Shown piece by piece: positions 49,494 to 58,618 of a DNA stretch of 64,000 nucleotides. Under the pieces are notes generated by a model, which was given only the letters and a program-made list of their open reading frames with translations, was not told the DNA's origin and made no database searches. The position numbers and the translations under genes were made by a program. How positions within the stretch are numbered: position 1 is the first letter of the stretch; each line of letters opens with the position of its first letter. Source of the stretch: Methanomethylovorans hollandica DSM 15978 (GTDB taxonomy: Archaea; Halobacteriota; Methanosarcinia; Methanosarcinales; Methanosarcinaceae); contig NC_019977.1 of assembly GCF_000328665.1 (NCBI RefSeq), positions 1,914,011-1,978,010 of the forward strand, in the 5' to 3' direction.

Positions 49494-50600
49494 TTATGCT
49501 TCCCTCCTGAAAAGATGGACACCTGCTGTAAAAGTAATAAGTGCGAAGAGTGAGAGTATTATCAGATCTGTGGATATAGCGCTCAGACCCTGACCCTTGA
49601 TCATGATCGTACGCATGGCATCGTTCGCATAGGTCAAAGGCAACAGGTAAGCGATATAGCGCATCCAGTCCGGAACTGAACTCAATGGGAAAAACACACC
49701 GGTAACGAACATGGATGGAAGCGTGACTATCATGTTCAGCTGGAAAAAAGATTCCATATCATTCACTCTTGTTGACATTACAATCCCCATACCTACTCCA
49801 CCGAGAGTGAAGATAACAAGCACCAGAGCAACAAGCAACCAGCTTCCATTCATATGGAATCCCACAAGGAAATACGCTGCCAGTATAAGGATAACAGACC
49901 TGATCAGCTGCAATATAAGCTGGTATATCGTTTTTCCGAGGATCACCGCTCGTCTGCTGACAGGGGTCATCAGGATACGGACAATGGTACCGTCTTCTTT
50001 TTCTCCCGCAATGGCAGAACCTGTGGTCGCTACAGAACCCATAAAAATGGTGAGGGCTATAACTGCTGGAGTCAGAAAGTCCAGATATTCAAGATCCCCG
50101 TAGATATTTGGGATTTCCAGAGAAACCGAGCCTCTTTCCGAGAACAGTTGCTTCATATAGTTCACAATAATGCCGGTTGTGGTAGTGTCCGAGGAATCGG
50201 TAAGAAGGGTCAGGGTCACACTTTCATTCTTCGCCAGTTTTTGGCTGTAATCCGGCGGGATCATCAGGACAGCTTTATACGATCCGGCATCGATCTTACT
50301 CTCTGCTTTTGACTGCGACATGTCTCTCGTGTAGGTTATGGAGAACATGGGCTCTCCACCGTATTTGCCGGCATAGCTGCCGATCTGGTGCACAAGGGAA
50401 TTTGAGGCTGTGCCTGTGTCGTCATTAACGATCAGAATGGGAGCATTCTTTACAGTGCCACCCATCCCATAGCCGAAAAAGATGATCATAATAATGGGGA
50501 ATAGGAACAAAGGAACCATGAGAGCCTTTTTTCGGGAAAGCTGTCTGAACTCCTTTATTGTTATTATCCAGGAGTGCTTGAGCTCGGTTATGATATTCAT
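49494..50600 (-). CDS. ABC-2 type exporter permease
   Basis: The 368 aa protein has one N-terminal helix (LFLFPIIMIIFFGYGMGG), a large extracytoplasmic domain of about 140 residues, then five helices with the ABC-2 signature region GEKEDGTIVRILMTPVSRRAVILGK. This is the YhbR/YhhJ-like layout. The ATG lies directly after the stop of the ATPase gene. It forms the membrane part of an efflux system under TetR control. Confidence 0.93.
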   Translation of the reverse strand: MNIITELKHSWIITIKEFRQLSRKKALMVPLFLFPIIMIIFFGYGMGGTVKNAPILIVNDDTGTASNSLVHQIGSYAGKYGGEPMFSITYTRDMSQSKAESKIDAGSYKAVLMIPPDYSQKLAKNESVTLTLLTDSSDTTTTGIIVNYMKQLFSERGSVSLEIPNIYGDLEYLDFLTPAVIALTIFMGSVATTGSAIAGEKEDGTIVRILMTPVSRRAVILGKTIYQLILQLIRSVILILAAYFLVGFHMNGSWLLVALVLVIFTLGGVGMGIVMSTRVNDMESFFQLNMIVTLPSMFVTGVFFPLSSVPDWMRYIAYLLPLTYANDAMRTIMIKGQGLSAISTDLIILSLFALITFTAGVHLFRREA

Positions 50601-51350
50601 TTAATCACGCACCTCTTCTCCTGTCAGGTGTATGAACACTTCTTCAAGATTTGTGCTTCCTGACCTTTCCTTTAAATTTTCCGGCGTGTCCAGAGCTACC
50701 ATTTTACCTAAGTTTATTACGGCAACCCTGTCACACAGATTATCAGCTTCTTCCATGTAGTGGGTTGTAAATACCAGCGTTTTTCCTTCCCCGTTGAACT
50801 TTCTAGCAAGTTTCCAGATGGCCTGCCTGGTCTGCGGATCAAGACCCGTGGAAGGCTCATCCCAGAATATGATCTGAGGGTCGTGCAGCACTGCGCATAT
50901 CACTGAAAGGCGCTGCTTCATACCGCCTGAGAAGCTGCCGGCAAAGCGGTCTGCATGGGACTCAAGACCTACAAGCTGCAGGTAGTAATCGATACGTTCC
51001 TCCATTATTTTTTTAGGAACACTATAGAGCTTTCCCATAAGTTCTAGATTCTCCCTGGCCGTAAGGTCGGGATAAAGGCTAAGCTTCTGAGGAACTATGC
51101 CTATGATAGGCCTTATCTTGTCATCCGCTTTGTTAACGTCAAACCCCGCAACTTTTATACTGCCGCTGGTGGGCTTTATTAAAGTGGTGAGCATGGAAAA
51201 GATGGTGGATTTGCCAGCTCCGTTAGGTCCGATCATGCCGAATATGTCTCCCTTCAGTACATCGAAACTCACATCATTGACCGCAGTTATTTTCCTTCCT
51301 CTGGAATGAAAGACCTTGACAAGATCCCTTACCTCAATAATTGTTTCCAT
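50601..51350 (-). CDS. ABC exporter ATP-binding protein
   Basis: The 249 aa ATPase has Walker A GPNGAGKST near residue 42, Q-loop IVPQKLSLYPDL, signature FSGGMKQRLS, Walker B IIFWDEPSTGLD and H-loop TTHYMEEAD. This is the DrrA/CcmA-like class that pairs with ABC-2 permeases. Its ATG directly follows the tetR stop (TGAATG), and its own stop abuts the permease ATG, showing tight coupling. Confidence 0.95.
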   Translation of the reverse strand: METIIEVRDLVKVFHSRGRKITAVNDVSFDVLKGDIFGMIGPNGAGKSTIFSMLTTLIKPTSGSIKVAGFDVNKADDKIRPIIGIVPQKLSLYPDLTARENLELMGKLYSVPKKIMEERIDYYLQLVGLESHADRFAGSFSGGMKQRLSVICAVLHDPQIIFWDEPSTGLDPQTRQAIWKLARKFNGEGKTLVFTTHYMEEADNLCDRVAVINLGKMVALDTPENLKERSGSTNLEEVFIHLTGEEVRD

Positions 51351-51965
51351 TCACTCACCAGGCTTCGCGTCCTTTTCAATTAGAATGCCGTTGGCAAATA
51401 TATCTATAAAGCCTTCGAATTCTGCTTCCATGTCACAAAGAAACTTTTCACCAAGTATTCCGTTCAATAGATAGATATGAGCGAAATGACTTATATGGGT
51501 CAATGCCGCTGATCGGGGGTCTACATTGCGCATTTTTCCATCTTTTCTTTGAAACTCAAAGTATTCACTGAGATGCGCTACATTCATTTGATAGACAGAA
51601 AATAGAATTTCGGCAACTTCCGATCGCCTTTTCCCTTCTTCCAGCAACATGAACATAAACAGACGGTATTTGCCATTCAGTTCTTTTTCCTTCATGGAAT
51701 GTGCAATGCTCTGGACTAAAGCATGAAGGCTCGTCATCATATCTGCATCCTTTTTTATAATGAATAAAGGATCAAGTGCTGAAAATGAAGCCCTGTTCTT
51801 GATAAGGACCTCTATCAACAGATTCTCTTTTGACTGAAATTTTCTAAATAAAGTCACTTCTGCAACATTTGCCTCTTTTGCGATCCTGCGGGTAGTTGCA
51901 CCCGTATATCCCTCGCTTGCAAATACCTTCAAAGCAGCATTCAAGATCCTTTGTTCTGCATTCAT
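51351..51965 (-). CDS. TetR-family repressor
   Basis: The 204 aa protein has the TetR DNA-binding domain at the N-terminus (ILNAALKVFASEGYTGATTRRIAKEANVAEVTLFRKFQSKENL, here in parts: ALKVFASEGYTGATTRRIA and AEVTLFRKFQSKE), and a helical ligand domain. It is the first gene of the operon with the ABC exporter. A perfect operator-like palindrome sits eight bases upstream of its start, so it probably represses itself and the exporter until a ligand binds. Confidence 0.93.
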   Translation of the reverse strand: MNAEQRILNAALKVFASEGYTGATTRRIAKEANVAEVTLFRKFQSKENLLIEVLIKNRASFSALDPLFIIKKDADMMTSLHALVQSIAHSMKEKELNGKYRLFMFMLLEEGKRRSEVAEILFSVYQMNVAHLSEYFEFQRKDGKMRNVDPRSAALTHISHFAHIYLLNGILGEKFLCDMEAEFEGFIDIFANGILIEKDAKPGE

Positions 51966-51972
51966 TGAGTAA

Positions 51973-51988
51973 GTAAGTGATTACTTAC
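51973..51988. promoter_or_regulatory. TetR operator palindrome
   Basis: GTAAGTGATTACTTAC is an inverted repeat of two GTAAGT arms with a four-base centre. It lies between the tetR ATG (51965) and an AT-rich box on the minus strand (TTTTAATTATATG, just beyond 51988), where a bound repressor would block transcription start. Confidence 0.75.
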
Positions 51989-52033
51989 ATATAATTAAAA
52001 GCTTTGAAATGCTTCTAAAGTTAAGAGGAATGA

Positions 52034-52219
52034 AGCCAGACGTATGTCCGGGAAAAAATTGCCAGATTTGGAAAAACATCTTCTAATGCCACAAGTGAAA
52101 AACTTAATGTTTCTTTGACCACAGCTGATCAGATAAAAAAATGGTCATATCTTAGAGATGCTGGCTTATTAGCGGACGAAGAATTACTGATGCATGAGCA
52201 GAAGATACTGGATATGTAA
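52034..52219 (+). pseudogene. SHOCT-domain gene remnant
   Basis: After a TGA at 52031-52033 an open frame runs 61 codons without a good start codon. It ends with DQIKKWSYLRDAGLLADEEL and LMHEQKILDM before TAA at 52217-52219. This matches the short C-terminal (SHOCT) oligomerisation domain found at the end of membrane and PH-like proteins. The N-terminal part is missing, so it looks like the 3' end of a deleted gene. It lies 36 bp from tRNA-Leu. Confidence 0.6.
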
Positions 52220-52254
52220 AGATGCACACGAAATGTTTTAAAAAAGATATCCGA

Positions 52255-52339
52255 TGCGGGGGATGGGATTCGAACCCACGAACTCCTACGAGACTAGACT
52301 CTGAATCTAGCGCCTTTGACCGGGCTGGGCAACCCCCGC
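52255..52339 (-). tRNA. tRNA-Leu (anticodon CAG)
   Basis: On the minus strand the acceptor GCGGGGG pairs with CCCCCGC and is followed by discriminator A. The anticodon stem CTAGA/TCTAG encloses TTCAGAG (anticodon CAG). A long class II variable arm (TCTCGTAGGAG region) and a GTTCGAATC-type T loop identify leucine. The CCA end is not encoded. There is no intron. Confidence 0.92.
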
Positions 52340-52428
52340 ATTGAGGCTACCGTATACTTGCATTAATGGTATATATGCTTTTCAGTTGCAGCCCATCAAA
52401 AGGAAAAGGGCTGCAAACATTCAACACA

Positions 52429-53334
52429 TCAGCCGATCAGCTTCATAAGCAGGGCTTTCTGTGCATGTAGACGGTTCTCTGCCTGATCATACACCACAGA
52501 ATGTGGACCGTCCATTACCTCCGCAGAGATCTCCTGCCCTCTATGAGCAGGCATGCAGTGCATAACAATAGCATCGCTCTTTGCAAGGCCCAGTAATTCA
52601 GCATTGATCTGGTAATCCTTAAGATCTTTCAGGCGCTTCTCGACCTGATCCTCATCACCCATGGAAACCCACACATCGGTGTATAATACATCAGCACCCT
52701 TTGCAGCCTCAAATGGGTCATCCGTAATGGTGATATCGCCCCCAAGCTCCCGGGCCTGCTTAACGATCTTCTCATCAGGCTCATAGCCAGGAGGACAGGC
52801 CACTACCATCTGCATACCCACTATCGCACAACCCAGAATAGCTGAATTGCACACATTGTTACCATCACCTACCCACACATATTTCAATCCATCAAAATGG
52901 TTTTTATATTCCCTGATGGTAAGCAGATCAGAAAGTATCTGGCACGGATGTTCCACATCTGAAAGAGCGTTGATCACTGGCACAGAAGAATGTGCAGCTA
53001 TCTCAAGGATAGTACTATGCTTGTTAACCCTTGCAGTGATGCAATGTACATACCGGGAAAGAACAACAGCAGTATCAGCTATGGACTCTCCTCTTCCGAC
53101 CTGTATATCCCTGGAAGAGAGAAATATAGACTGTCCCCCCAGATCAGCCATGGAGACCTCAAAAGAAACCCTGGTACGAGTAGATGACTTCTCGAACAGC
53201 ATGGCCAGACTTCTGTTCTTCAGCAGGTCTGTGAGTTTGCCGCGGGCACGCTTTTCTTTAAGATCTTCTGCCATGTCAAGCAATTCAATGACCTCATCGT
53301 GAGTGAGGTCTGCGAAGGAAATGAGATGCCTCAT
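52429..53334 (-). CDS. argF: Ornithine carbamoyltransferase
   Basis: The 301 aa enzyme makes citrulline from ornithine and carbamoyl phosphate. The carbamoyl-phosphate site STRTRVSFE is near residue 52, HPCQ near 130, and the ornithine-binding HCMPAHRG near 260. Normal length. purD lies 31 bp upstream on the same strand; the two may be co-transcribed, although their pathways differ. Confidence 0.97.
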   Translation of the reverse strand: MRHLISFADLTHDEVIELLDMAEDLKEKRARGKLTDLLKNRSLAMLFEKSSTRTRVSFEVSMADLGGQSIFLSSRDIQVGRGESIADTAVVLSRYVHCITARVNKHSTILEIAAHSSVPVINALSDVEHPCQILSDLLTIREYKNHFDGLKYVWVGDGNNVCNSAILGCAIVGMQMVVACPPGYEPDEKIVKQARELGGDITITDDPFEAAKGADVLYTDVWVSMGDEDQVEKRLKDLKDYQINAELLGLAKSDAIVMHCMPAHRGQEISAEVMDGPHSVVYDQAENRLHAQKALLMKLIG

Positions 53335-53365
53335 ATAATCAACTCATGTTCATTAGCTATGGGTA

Positions 53366-54673
53366 TCATATTTTACCCCTTATCTTTTTCATATGATCGA
53401 TACGTTTCTGGATCAGTGCAGAGGTACCTATATCCCTTCTGGAATGCAAGTCCCCTATGATATTATCAAGTGCTTCCTGAGCTTTCTTCTCTGCTTTGGC
53501 AATGGAGTCTGCAATTCCTACAACCGCTATTGCACGGGAGCCTGTAGTGTAGATATTATTGTTCTCTTCGTACACGCTTGCATAGAACACCAGTGCATCA
53601 CCTACATCCCCGACAGATACCTCCTTATCCTTTGAAGGATTGTCGGGATACCCGGCAGGTACTGCGTACTTGCATACAGTTGCCTTTTTACTGAACTTAA
53701 CTTCCAGTCTGTCAAGAGTTCCACCCACCACAGCAGACATAACATCCACAATATCTGTTTCCAGAAGAGGCAGCACGTTCATAGCCTCCGGGTCACCGAA
53801 CCTGGCATTGAACTCTATTACACGAGGGCCGTTCTTTGTGATCATGAACTGGCCATAAAGCACACCTTTGTACTTCACACCTGTCTCTGTATAAAGTTCC
53901 TTAACAGTCTGCAGCATGATCCGCTTTGCCTGCTCTACATCGTCTGCAATCAGGAAGGGCAGGACCTCGCTGGCATCTGTGTAAGCACCCATCCCGCCTG
54001 TATTGGGTCCCAAATCATTCTCAAAAGCTCGCTTGTGGTCCTGCACTGCAGGCGAGAAAGCCAGATGCTCGCCATCAACAAATGCCTGTAATGTGAACTC
54101 TTCTCCTACAAGGTTCTCCTCTACTACCACACTTCCGGATTCAAGAAGCTGCGCAGCATATTCCTGGGCATCTTTCACGGTTGGAAGCTGATCGCCCATG
54201 ACCTTAACACCTTTGCCGCCGGTAAGACCTGCTGGTTTTATAGCAACATTCCCAAGCTTTGCAATGAAATCGAACATCGGCTCTTTCTCAGTAAATACCT
54301 CGAATATAGGACAGCCCTCTATCCCATGCTTTCTCATGAAATTCCGGGCCCATGCTTTATCAAACTCGATCTGAGCCACTGCCTTCCTGGGGCCAACAAC
54401 ACCGATGCCGACATCTTCCAAAGCGTCTGCAAGCCCGGCTGCAAGAGGAGCTTCAGGCCCGATAAAGGCAAGATCAACGTTATTTGCAGTTGCATAAGCA
54501 ACAATTTTTTTCACATCGGTTTCTTTTTCCAGAAGAAAATCCTGACAAAGCCTGGCAATACCAGGGTTCTTCTTCGCCATCACACCGAAGATGACAGGAT
54601 CTTTTCTGCTCTGAGCAATAGATGCTGCTATTGCATGTTCCCTTCCCCCGCCGCCAACAACTAGAACATTCAT
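53366..54673 (-). CDS. purD: Phosphoribosylamine-glycine ligase
   Basis: The 435 aa ATP-grasp enzyme carries out the second step of purine synthesis. [12 protein letters not shown] at the N-terminus, [12 protein letters not shown] near residue 145, [26 protein letters not shown] and [15 protein letters not shown] are family landmarks, all intact. It lies upstream of argF on the same strand. Confidence 0.97.
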   Translation of the reverse strand: MNVLVVGGGGREHAIAASIAQSRKDPVIFGVMAKKNPGIARLCQDFLLEKETDVKKIVAYATANNVDLAFIGPEAPLAAGLADALEDVGIGVVGPRKAVAQIEFDKAWARNFMRKHGIEGCPIFEVFTEKEPMFDFIAKLGNVAIKPAGLTGGKGVKVMGDQLPTVKDAQEYAAQLLESGSVVVEENLVGEEFTLQAFVDGEHLAFSPAVQDHKRAFENDLGPNTGGMGAYTDASEVLPFLIADDVEQAKRIMLQTVKELYTETGVKYKGVLYGQFMITKNGPRVIEFNARFGDPEAMNVLPLLETDIVDVMSAVVGGTLDRLEVKFSKKATVCKYAVPAGYPDNPSKDKEVSVGDVGDALVFYASVYEENNNIYTTGSRAIAVVGIADSIAKAEKKAQEALDNIIGDLHSRRDIGTSALIQKRIDHMKKIRGKI

Positions 54674-54872
54674 TTGTAAAACCTCGTCAAATAAAGTTTT
54701 TTATTTAAATATTGAAGTGATATTCTTTAATCATTTTCTGATAATCGCATTTAACACAGCTGACATCCATTTATCAGGAGGTCATATATAACCATGGCAA
54801 AGATAAATAACACTAAATACTAAGGACTCTTTCTCATATTCAGATAAATAATTTACTTTTTTATCCTACATC

Positions 54873-55412
54873 TCATTGTATAAGGTCACTGGCACCTACA
54901 AGAGGAATAAGTTTTACACCCAGTGCTGCAAGGCTTTGCTGAGCTCCTTCCTCACGATCTACCACAGTGATGACAGCATCCACAAAACCTCCTGCTTCCC
55001 TGATAGCGGCTATGGCATCCTTTACTGATCCACCGCTGGTTGTTACATCTTCGATCAAGATCACACGGGAACCTTTACTGAGATCACCTATAAAACGACC
55101 TCCAGTCCCATATCCTTTCTCTTCCTTACGGACGATTAAAAGTGGAATACCTGATGTAAGTGAAACTGCTGTTGCAAGAGGGACACCACCCAAAGCTACA
55201 CCACCAACCATGTCCACGTCTTCATTACCTATCAGAGCAGCCGCCTGTTCTGCTATAACCGTTAGAGTAGCTGGATCGGTGCTGGCTTTTTTAATATCGA
55301 CATAGTATTTGCTCTTCTTGCCTGAAGCAAGCGTAAAGTCACCAAATTTCACTGCCCCGCAATTTTTCAAGGCAGATATAAGGATAGATTTTCTATCATT
55401 TTCTATATCCAT
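54873..55412 (-). CDS. pyrE: Orotate phosphoribosyltransferase
   Basis: The protein of about 179 aa joins orotate to PRPP to form OMP in pyrimidine synthesis. The N-terminal FGDFTLASGKKSKYYVDIKK and the PRPP loop VILIEDVTTSGGS are intact, and the flexible-loop KEEKGYGTGG lies between. Several starts are close together; the ATG at 55412 has GGTGAT just upstream. It is downstream of carS on the same strand with a gap of about 35 bp. Confidence 0.95.
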   Translation of the reverse strand: MDIENDRKSILISALKNCGAVKFGDFTLASGKKSKYYVDIKKASTDPATLTVIAEQAAALIGNEDVDMVGGVALGGVPLATAVSLTSGIPLLIVRKEEKGYGTGGRFIGDLSKGSRVILIEDVTTSGGSVKDAIAAIREAGGFVDAVITVVDREEGAQQSLAALGVKLIPLVGASDLIQ

Positions 55413-55448
55413 AAGCATCACCCATGATCAATAGATGTATAGTAAAGT

Positions 55449-55997
55449 TTACCAGGGCTCTTTCTTTACCCCTACAATGTAACCGACAATATTTGTTGTA
55501 AGATGAAGCAACGGAGTTATGATCAACACAACTGCCATTATATTCCAGGTAAAATTGATAGTGAACCATCCTGGAGAGGACAAGTATGTGAATACCCACG
55601 CACCCAGTACAAAATCAAGCTGGTCTACAAGTGGTAATGAAGCCCCTCTTTTCATTCCAAGCCTGCGCTTGAAGAAACTCTTGAACATATCCCCAAAAAG
55701 GGAGCCAACAGCAAGGGACAGAAGGATCACCATAATTGTAGATCCACTGCCTGAGAATGAAGGCAAGGAGATATGCAGCAACTCTGATACAGGATTCAGA
55801 AGGAACATCTGAAGCAAACCCAAGAGCACACCGCATGCTATACCTGCGAACAGACCTCTGAATGTCTTGCCATCCCCCAGAATGCGCCTGCCATCCTTCA
55901 GTACTCTTCCCCCATCAATGGGGCGCCCGCCGCCAAAGACCGCGGCCATGGAATTAGGAATATAGGCAGGCAACATCAGCCAGACAGCTATGATCAC
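55449..55997 (-). CDS. carS: CDP-archaeol synthase
   Basis: The 182 aa membrane protein activates unsaturated archaetidic acid with CTP during archaeal lipid synthesis. LMLPAYIPNSMAAVFGGGRPID opens the family signature (shortened here), and RRILGDGKTFRGLFAG, SLFGDMFKSFFKRRLG and LPLVDQLDFVLGAW follow. Five hydrophobic helices are visible. The start appears to be GTG at 55997; no ATG lies upstream in frame. Confidence 0.93.
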   Translation of the reverse strand: MIIAVWLMLPAYIPNSMAAVFGGGRPIDGGRVLKDGRRILGDGKTFRGLFAGIACGVLLGLLQMFLLNPVSELLHISLPSFSGSGSTIMVILLSLAVGSLFGDMFKSFFKRRLGMKRGASLPLVDQLDFVLGAWVFTYLSSPGWFTINFTWNIMAVVLIITPLLHLTTNIVGYIVGVKKEPW

Positions 55998-56219
55998 TGT
56001 TTCTATCGTATTAACAACCCTTTTCAGTTTTATGGTTTCTCAGATATAGGCGCCATCGGTATTTAAGATACCGAAATTGTGGCATCGCATGTTATAATTT
56101 AATACAGTCATAAAATCAAACAACTACAATAAAATGCTACTGCACTACAACGCCTTATAGGTATCATATATTCTATATATAGGATGAGCATACATGAACT
56201 TTCACATGAGAGATCAGCA

Positions 56220-57260
56220 ATGACAGAAAAAGAGAGCCTATTGACAAGTAAGAATACAATCTTTGCCGCTGTAGTATCATTTATCCTGCTTGCACTGGTG
56301 ATAATTGCAGGTATGGTGACACCTCTTCTTGCCAAGATTCTAAGTGGCACAGAAATCATGCTAGGTTCTGAGTACTTTAACCCCAGGACTGCCCTTCCTA
56401 CTGTATTGCTGATCATGATGCTTACGATATGTTTACTAGTCAGTTCCGTCAAACCCCGCAAAGTCCTGGCAGCAACTGCTGCACTTCTGCTGCTCCTGAT
56501 AGCCGTCTTTGTCGTGTCCCCATTCTCAAATGCAGCAGTTGATGTGGCTATGGCTCTAATAATACCGGCTTTCATAGCCACAGGTTATAAGATCTGGCTT
56601 ACGGCCAGGGATAAGAAAGGATACGGAAAATACAGGGGACTTTCTGCTCATCTGATCCATCTGGGAATACTATGTATCCTCCTTGGCGTAGTGCTTAGCT
56701 CCAATATTAAAGTGGAGGATTCAGCAGTATATCAGACAGGTAAAATGGGTGACCGGAATATACAGGACTACAGCCTCAAGATCACTTCAATGGCATCAAG
56801 GCTGGAAGGAGAACCTTATCAGGAGCGCCAGGCTTCTTCCTACATCACAAGGATAGATTTTGACATATATGACCAGAGCAGATACGCCAGAAGTGGCAGT
56901 GTGGAATATATCACTGACTTCAAATGGGGTCAGACCTACACTACAACATACATCCATAGAGGACTTACTGAGGAATTGTTCATAGCCCCCAGGGCCCTTG
57001 ATGAAAAGACCGGGGAAGTGGATATGTATGTACGTATCGTTCCTTTCATAAACCTTCTCTGGGGAGGCATTTATATGATGGCGCTGGGTATCATTGCGTT
57101 ACTTATCGTGGAAAATCGCAGCCCTCACCAGAGCATCACAATGTTACAGCCTTCCGGAAGAGAAATGGACATGGCTTTCTTTGAAAAACGATACGAAAAA
57201 ATAATGGAGCATGAGCTCAGGAAACTGCGGTCCGGAAAAAGCGGGGGAGGAAGCAAATGA
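56220..57260 (+). CDS. ccmF2: Cytochrome c biogenesis CcmF, C-terminal half
   Basis: The protein of about 346 aa has N-terminal helices, the segment GLSAHLIHLGILCILLGVVL with a histidine typical of the C-terminal part of CcmF, a periplasmic-facing beta-rich loop of about 120 residues, and a last helix before NRSPH. It is the C-terminal module of the split archaeal haem lyase. A TATA-like CTATATATAGG at 56172-56182 favours the ATG at 56220 over 56184. The stop overlaps the start of the N-terminal half, so the order is reversed relative to the undivided gene. Confidence 0.78.
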   Translation: MTEKESLLTSKNTIFAAVVSFILLALVIIAGMVTPLLAKILSGTEIMLGSEYFNPRTALPTVLLIMMLTICLLVSSVKPRKVLAATAALLLLLIAVFVVSPFSNAAVDVAMALIIPAFIATGYKIWLTARDKKGYGKYRGLSAHLIHLGILCILLGVVLSSNIKVEDSAVYQTGKMGDRNIQDYSLKITSMASRLEGEPYQERQASSYITRIDFDIYDQSRYARSGSVEYITDFKWGQTYTTTYIHRGLTEELFIAPRALDEKTGEVDMYVRIVPFINLLWGGIYMMALGIIALLIVENRSPHQSITMLQPSGREMDMAFFEKRYEKIMEHELRKLRSGKSGGGSK

Positions 57261-58315
57261 ATCTTGGGATGGTCCTGGTCTGGCTGTCTCTTGCGACAGC
57301 TATAGGTGCTGTGCTTTCAGGGTACATGGGACATCGGAAGAGCAACATCTCTGTTGGTACACTTTCACGTAAGCTGGAAATAGCATGCCTGGTGCTTGCA
57401 GGGTCCTCGATGCTGTTGCTGATGTACCACCTATACACCGTCAACGCCTCGTATTCATACGTTTTCGAGCATTCCAGCGCTGATCTTGAGTGGTATTACA
57501 GGCTATCGGCTTTGTGGGCAGGCCAGGAAGGGTCCATGCTACTGTGGGCTGTTTCCATAATGGCAATGCTTGTGATAGTAGAGCACACCCATAGAATAAG
57601 ACTTTCAGAGACCGCATTGATGCAGATCACACGCCTCATATCATTGTCTGTCGTCTGCGTGTTCCTGGGACTGCTGGTACTAAAAAACCCGTTCTCAGCA
57701 CATCATGTGCTTTCCGATGGCAGCTTTGGGATCACTAACTGGAACCCGTTCGTACAGATGTACGATGTGCCCTATGGCCAGGGCATGAATCCCCTGCTGC
57801 GTAACCCCTGGATGGCAGTACACCCACCAGTGCTTTTCTTCGGATATGCCGCTTTCACAATACCTTTTGCGGCTGCAATAGGCAACTTGCTGACACATGA
57901 TAAAAGATGGGAAGCCATCGCCACGAACTGGATGAGGATCTCCTGGCTGTTCCTCACATTGGGCATAGGGCTTGGCGGTTTCTGGGCCTATGAAGTCCTC
58001 GGATGGGGCGCATGGTTCTGGAGCTGGGACCCGGTAGAAACTTCATCACTGCTGCCCTGGATCACCGCAACGGCCTATCTGCATGCACAATTGCGTTACA
58101 GAAAAGGAGAATACGGGTTTATTGCGCCTCTGCTTGCAGTGACATCTTTCATACTGGTGGTATTTGCGACCTTTGTCACCAGAAGCGGCATGTGGGCCTC
58201 TGTACATTCCTGGCAAGACTTCACTGCCGAAAGTGGCATAATAGCAGTATTTTTAAGTGTACTGGTATTATCAAGTATGTTCCTGCTTGCAAAGAGATAT
58301 TTTGAAGATGAGTGA
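57257..58315 (+). CDS. ccmF1: Cytochrome c biogenesis CcmF, N-terminal half (WWD domain)
   Basis: The 352 aa protein has about eight helices and all landmarks of the haem-handling part of CcmF: SALWAGQEGSMLLWA, NPFVQMYDVPYGQGMNPLLR, HPPVLFFGYAAFTIPFA with a haem-ligand histidine, the WWD motif WGAWFWSWDPVETSSLLPW, and ATFVTRSGMWASVHSW. It starts within the last four bases of the C-terminal half. Together they ligate haem to cytochromes c such as the multihaem cytochrome of Methanosarcina; other ccm genes are not in this window. Confidence 0.88.
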   Translation: MNLGMVLVWLSLATAIGAVLSGYMGHRKSNISVGTLSRKLEIACLVLAGSSMLLLMYHLYTVNASYSYVFEHSSADLEWYYRLSALWAGQEGSMLLWAVSIMAMLVIVEHTHRIRLSETALMQITRLISLSVVCVFLGLLVLKNPFSAHHVLSDGSFGITNWNPFVQMYDVPYGQGMNPLLRNPWMAVHPPVLFFGYAAFTIPFAAAIGNLLTHDKRWEAIATNWMRISWLFLTLGIGLGGFWAYEVLGWGAWFWSWDPVETSSLLPWITATAYLHAQLRYRKGEYGFIAPLLAVTSFILVVFATFVTRSGMWASVHSWQDFTAESGIIAVFLSVLVLSSMFLLAKRYFEDE

Positions 58316-58356
58316 AGAACTTTAAGAATTGGATTTATTGGCTCAAAGGGCAATTA

Positions 58357-58608
58357 TTACCCTTCACTGAAAGGCTTTGCCCTCAGCTCCCCATCCTCCA
58401 GAACCAGTTGTTCGATCTTTCTTTCAGCCTTTGAAAGTTTCTGGCTGCAGACACGGGCAAACTTCATGCCCTGCTCAAATGTTTCAAGGCTTTCATCGAG
58501 GGTGAGATTGCCCTTTTCAAGTTTTTCCACCAGCCCTTCCAGCTTTTCAAGAGCAGTTTCAAAACTTAAACTTTCACCTATACTTTCTTCATTAGGACTT
58601 GCATCCAT
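58357..58608 (-). CDS. xseB: Exodeoxyribonuclease VII small subunit
   Basis: The protein of about 83 aa contains the XseB helical hairpin LSFETALEKLEGLVEKLEKG, NLTLDESLETFEQGMKFARVC. A strong GTAGGAGG lies just before the ATG at 58608, which makes longer in-frame starts inside xseA unlikely. It follows xseA after about ten bases. It forms the multi-copy regulatory subunit of ExoVII. Confidence 0.93.
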   Translation of the reverse strand: MDASPNEESIGESLSFETALEKLEGLVEKLEKGNLTLDESLETFEQGMKFARVCSQKLSKAERKIEQLVLEDGELRAKPFSEG

Positions 58609-58618
58609 CTTTTTCCTC

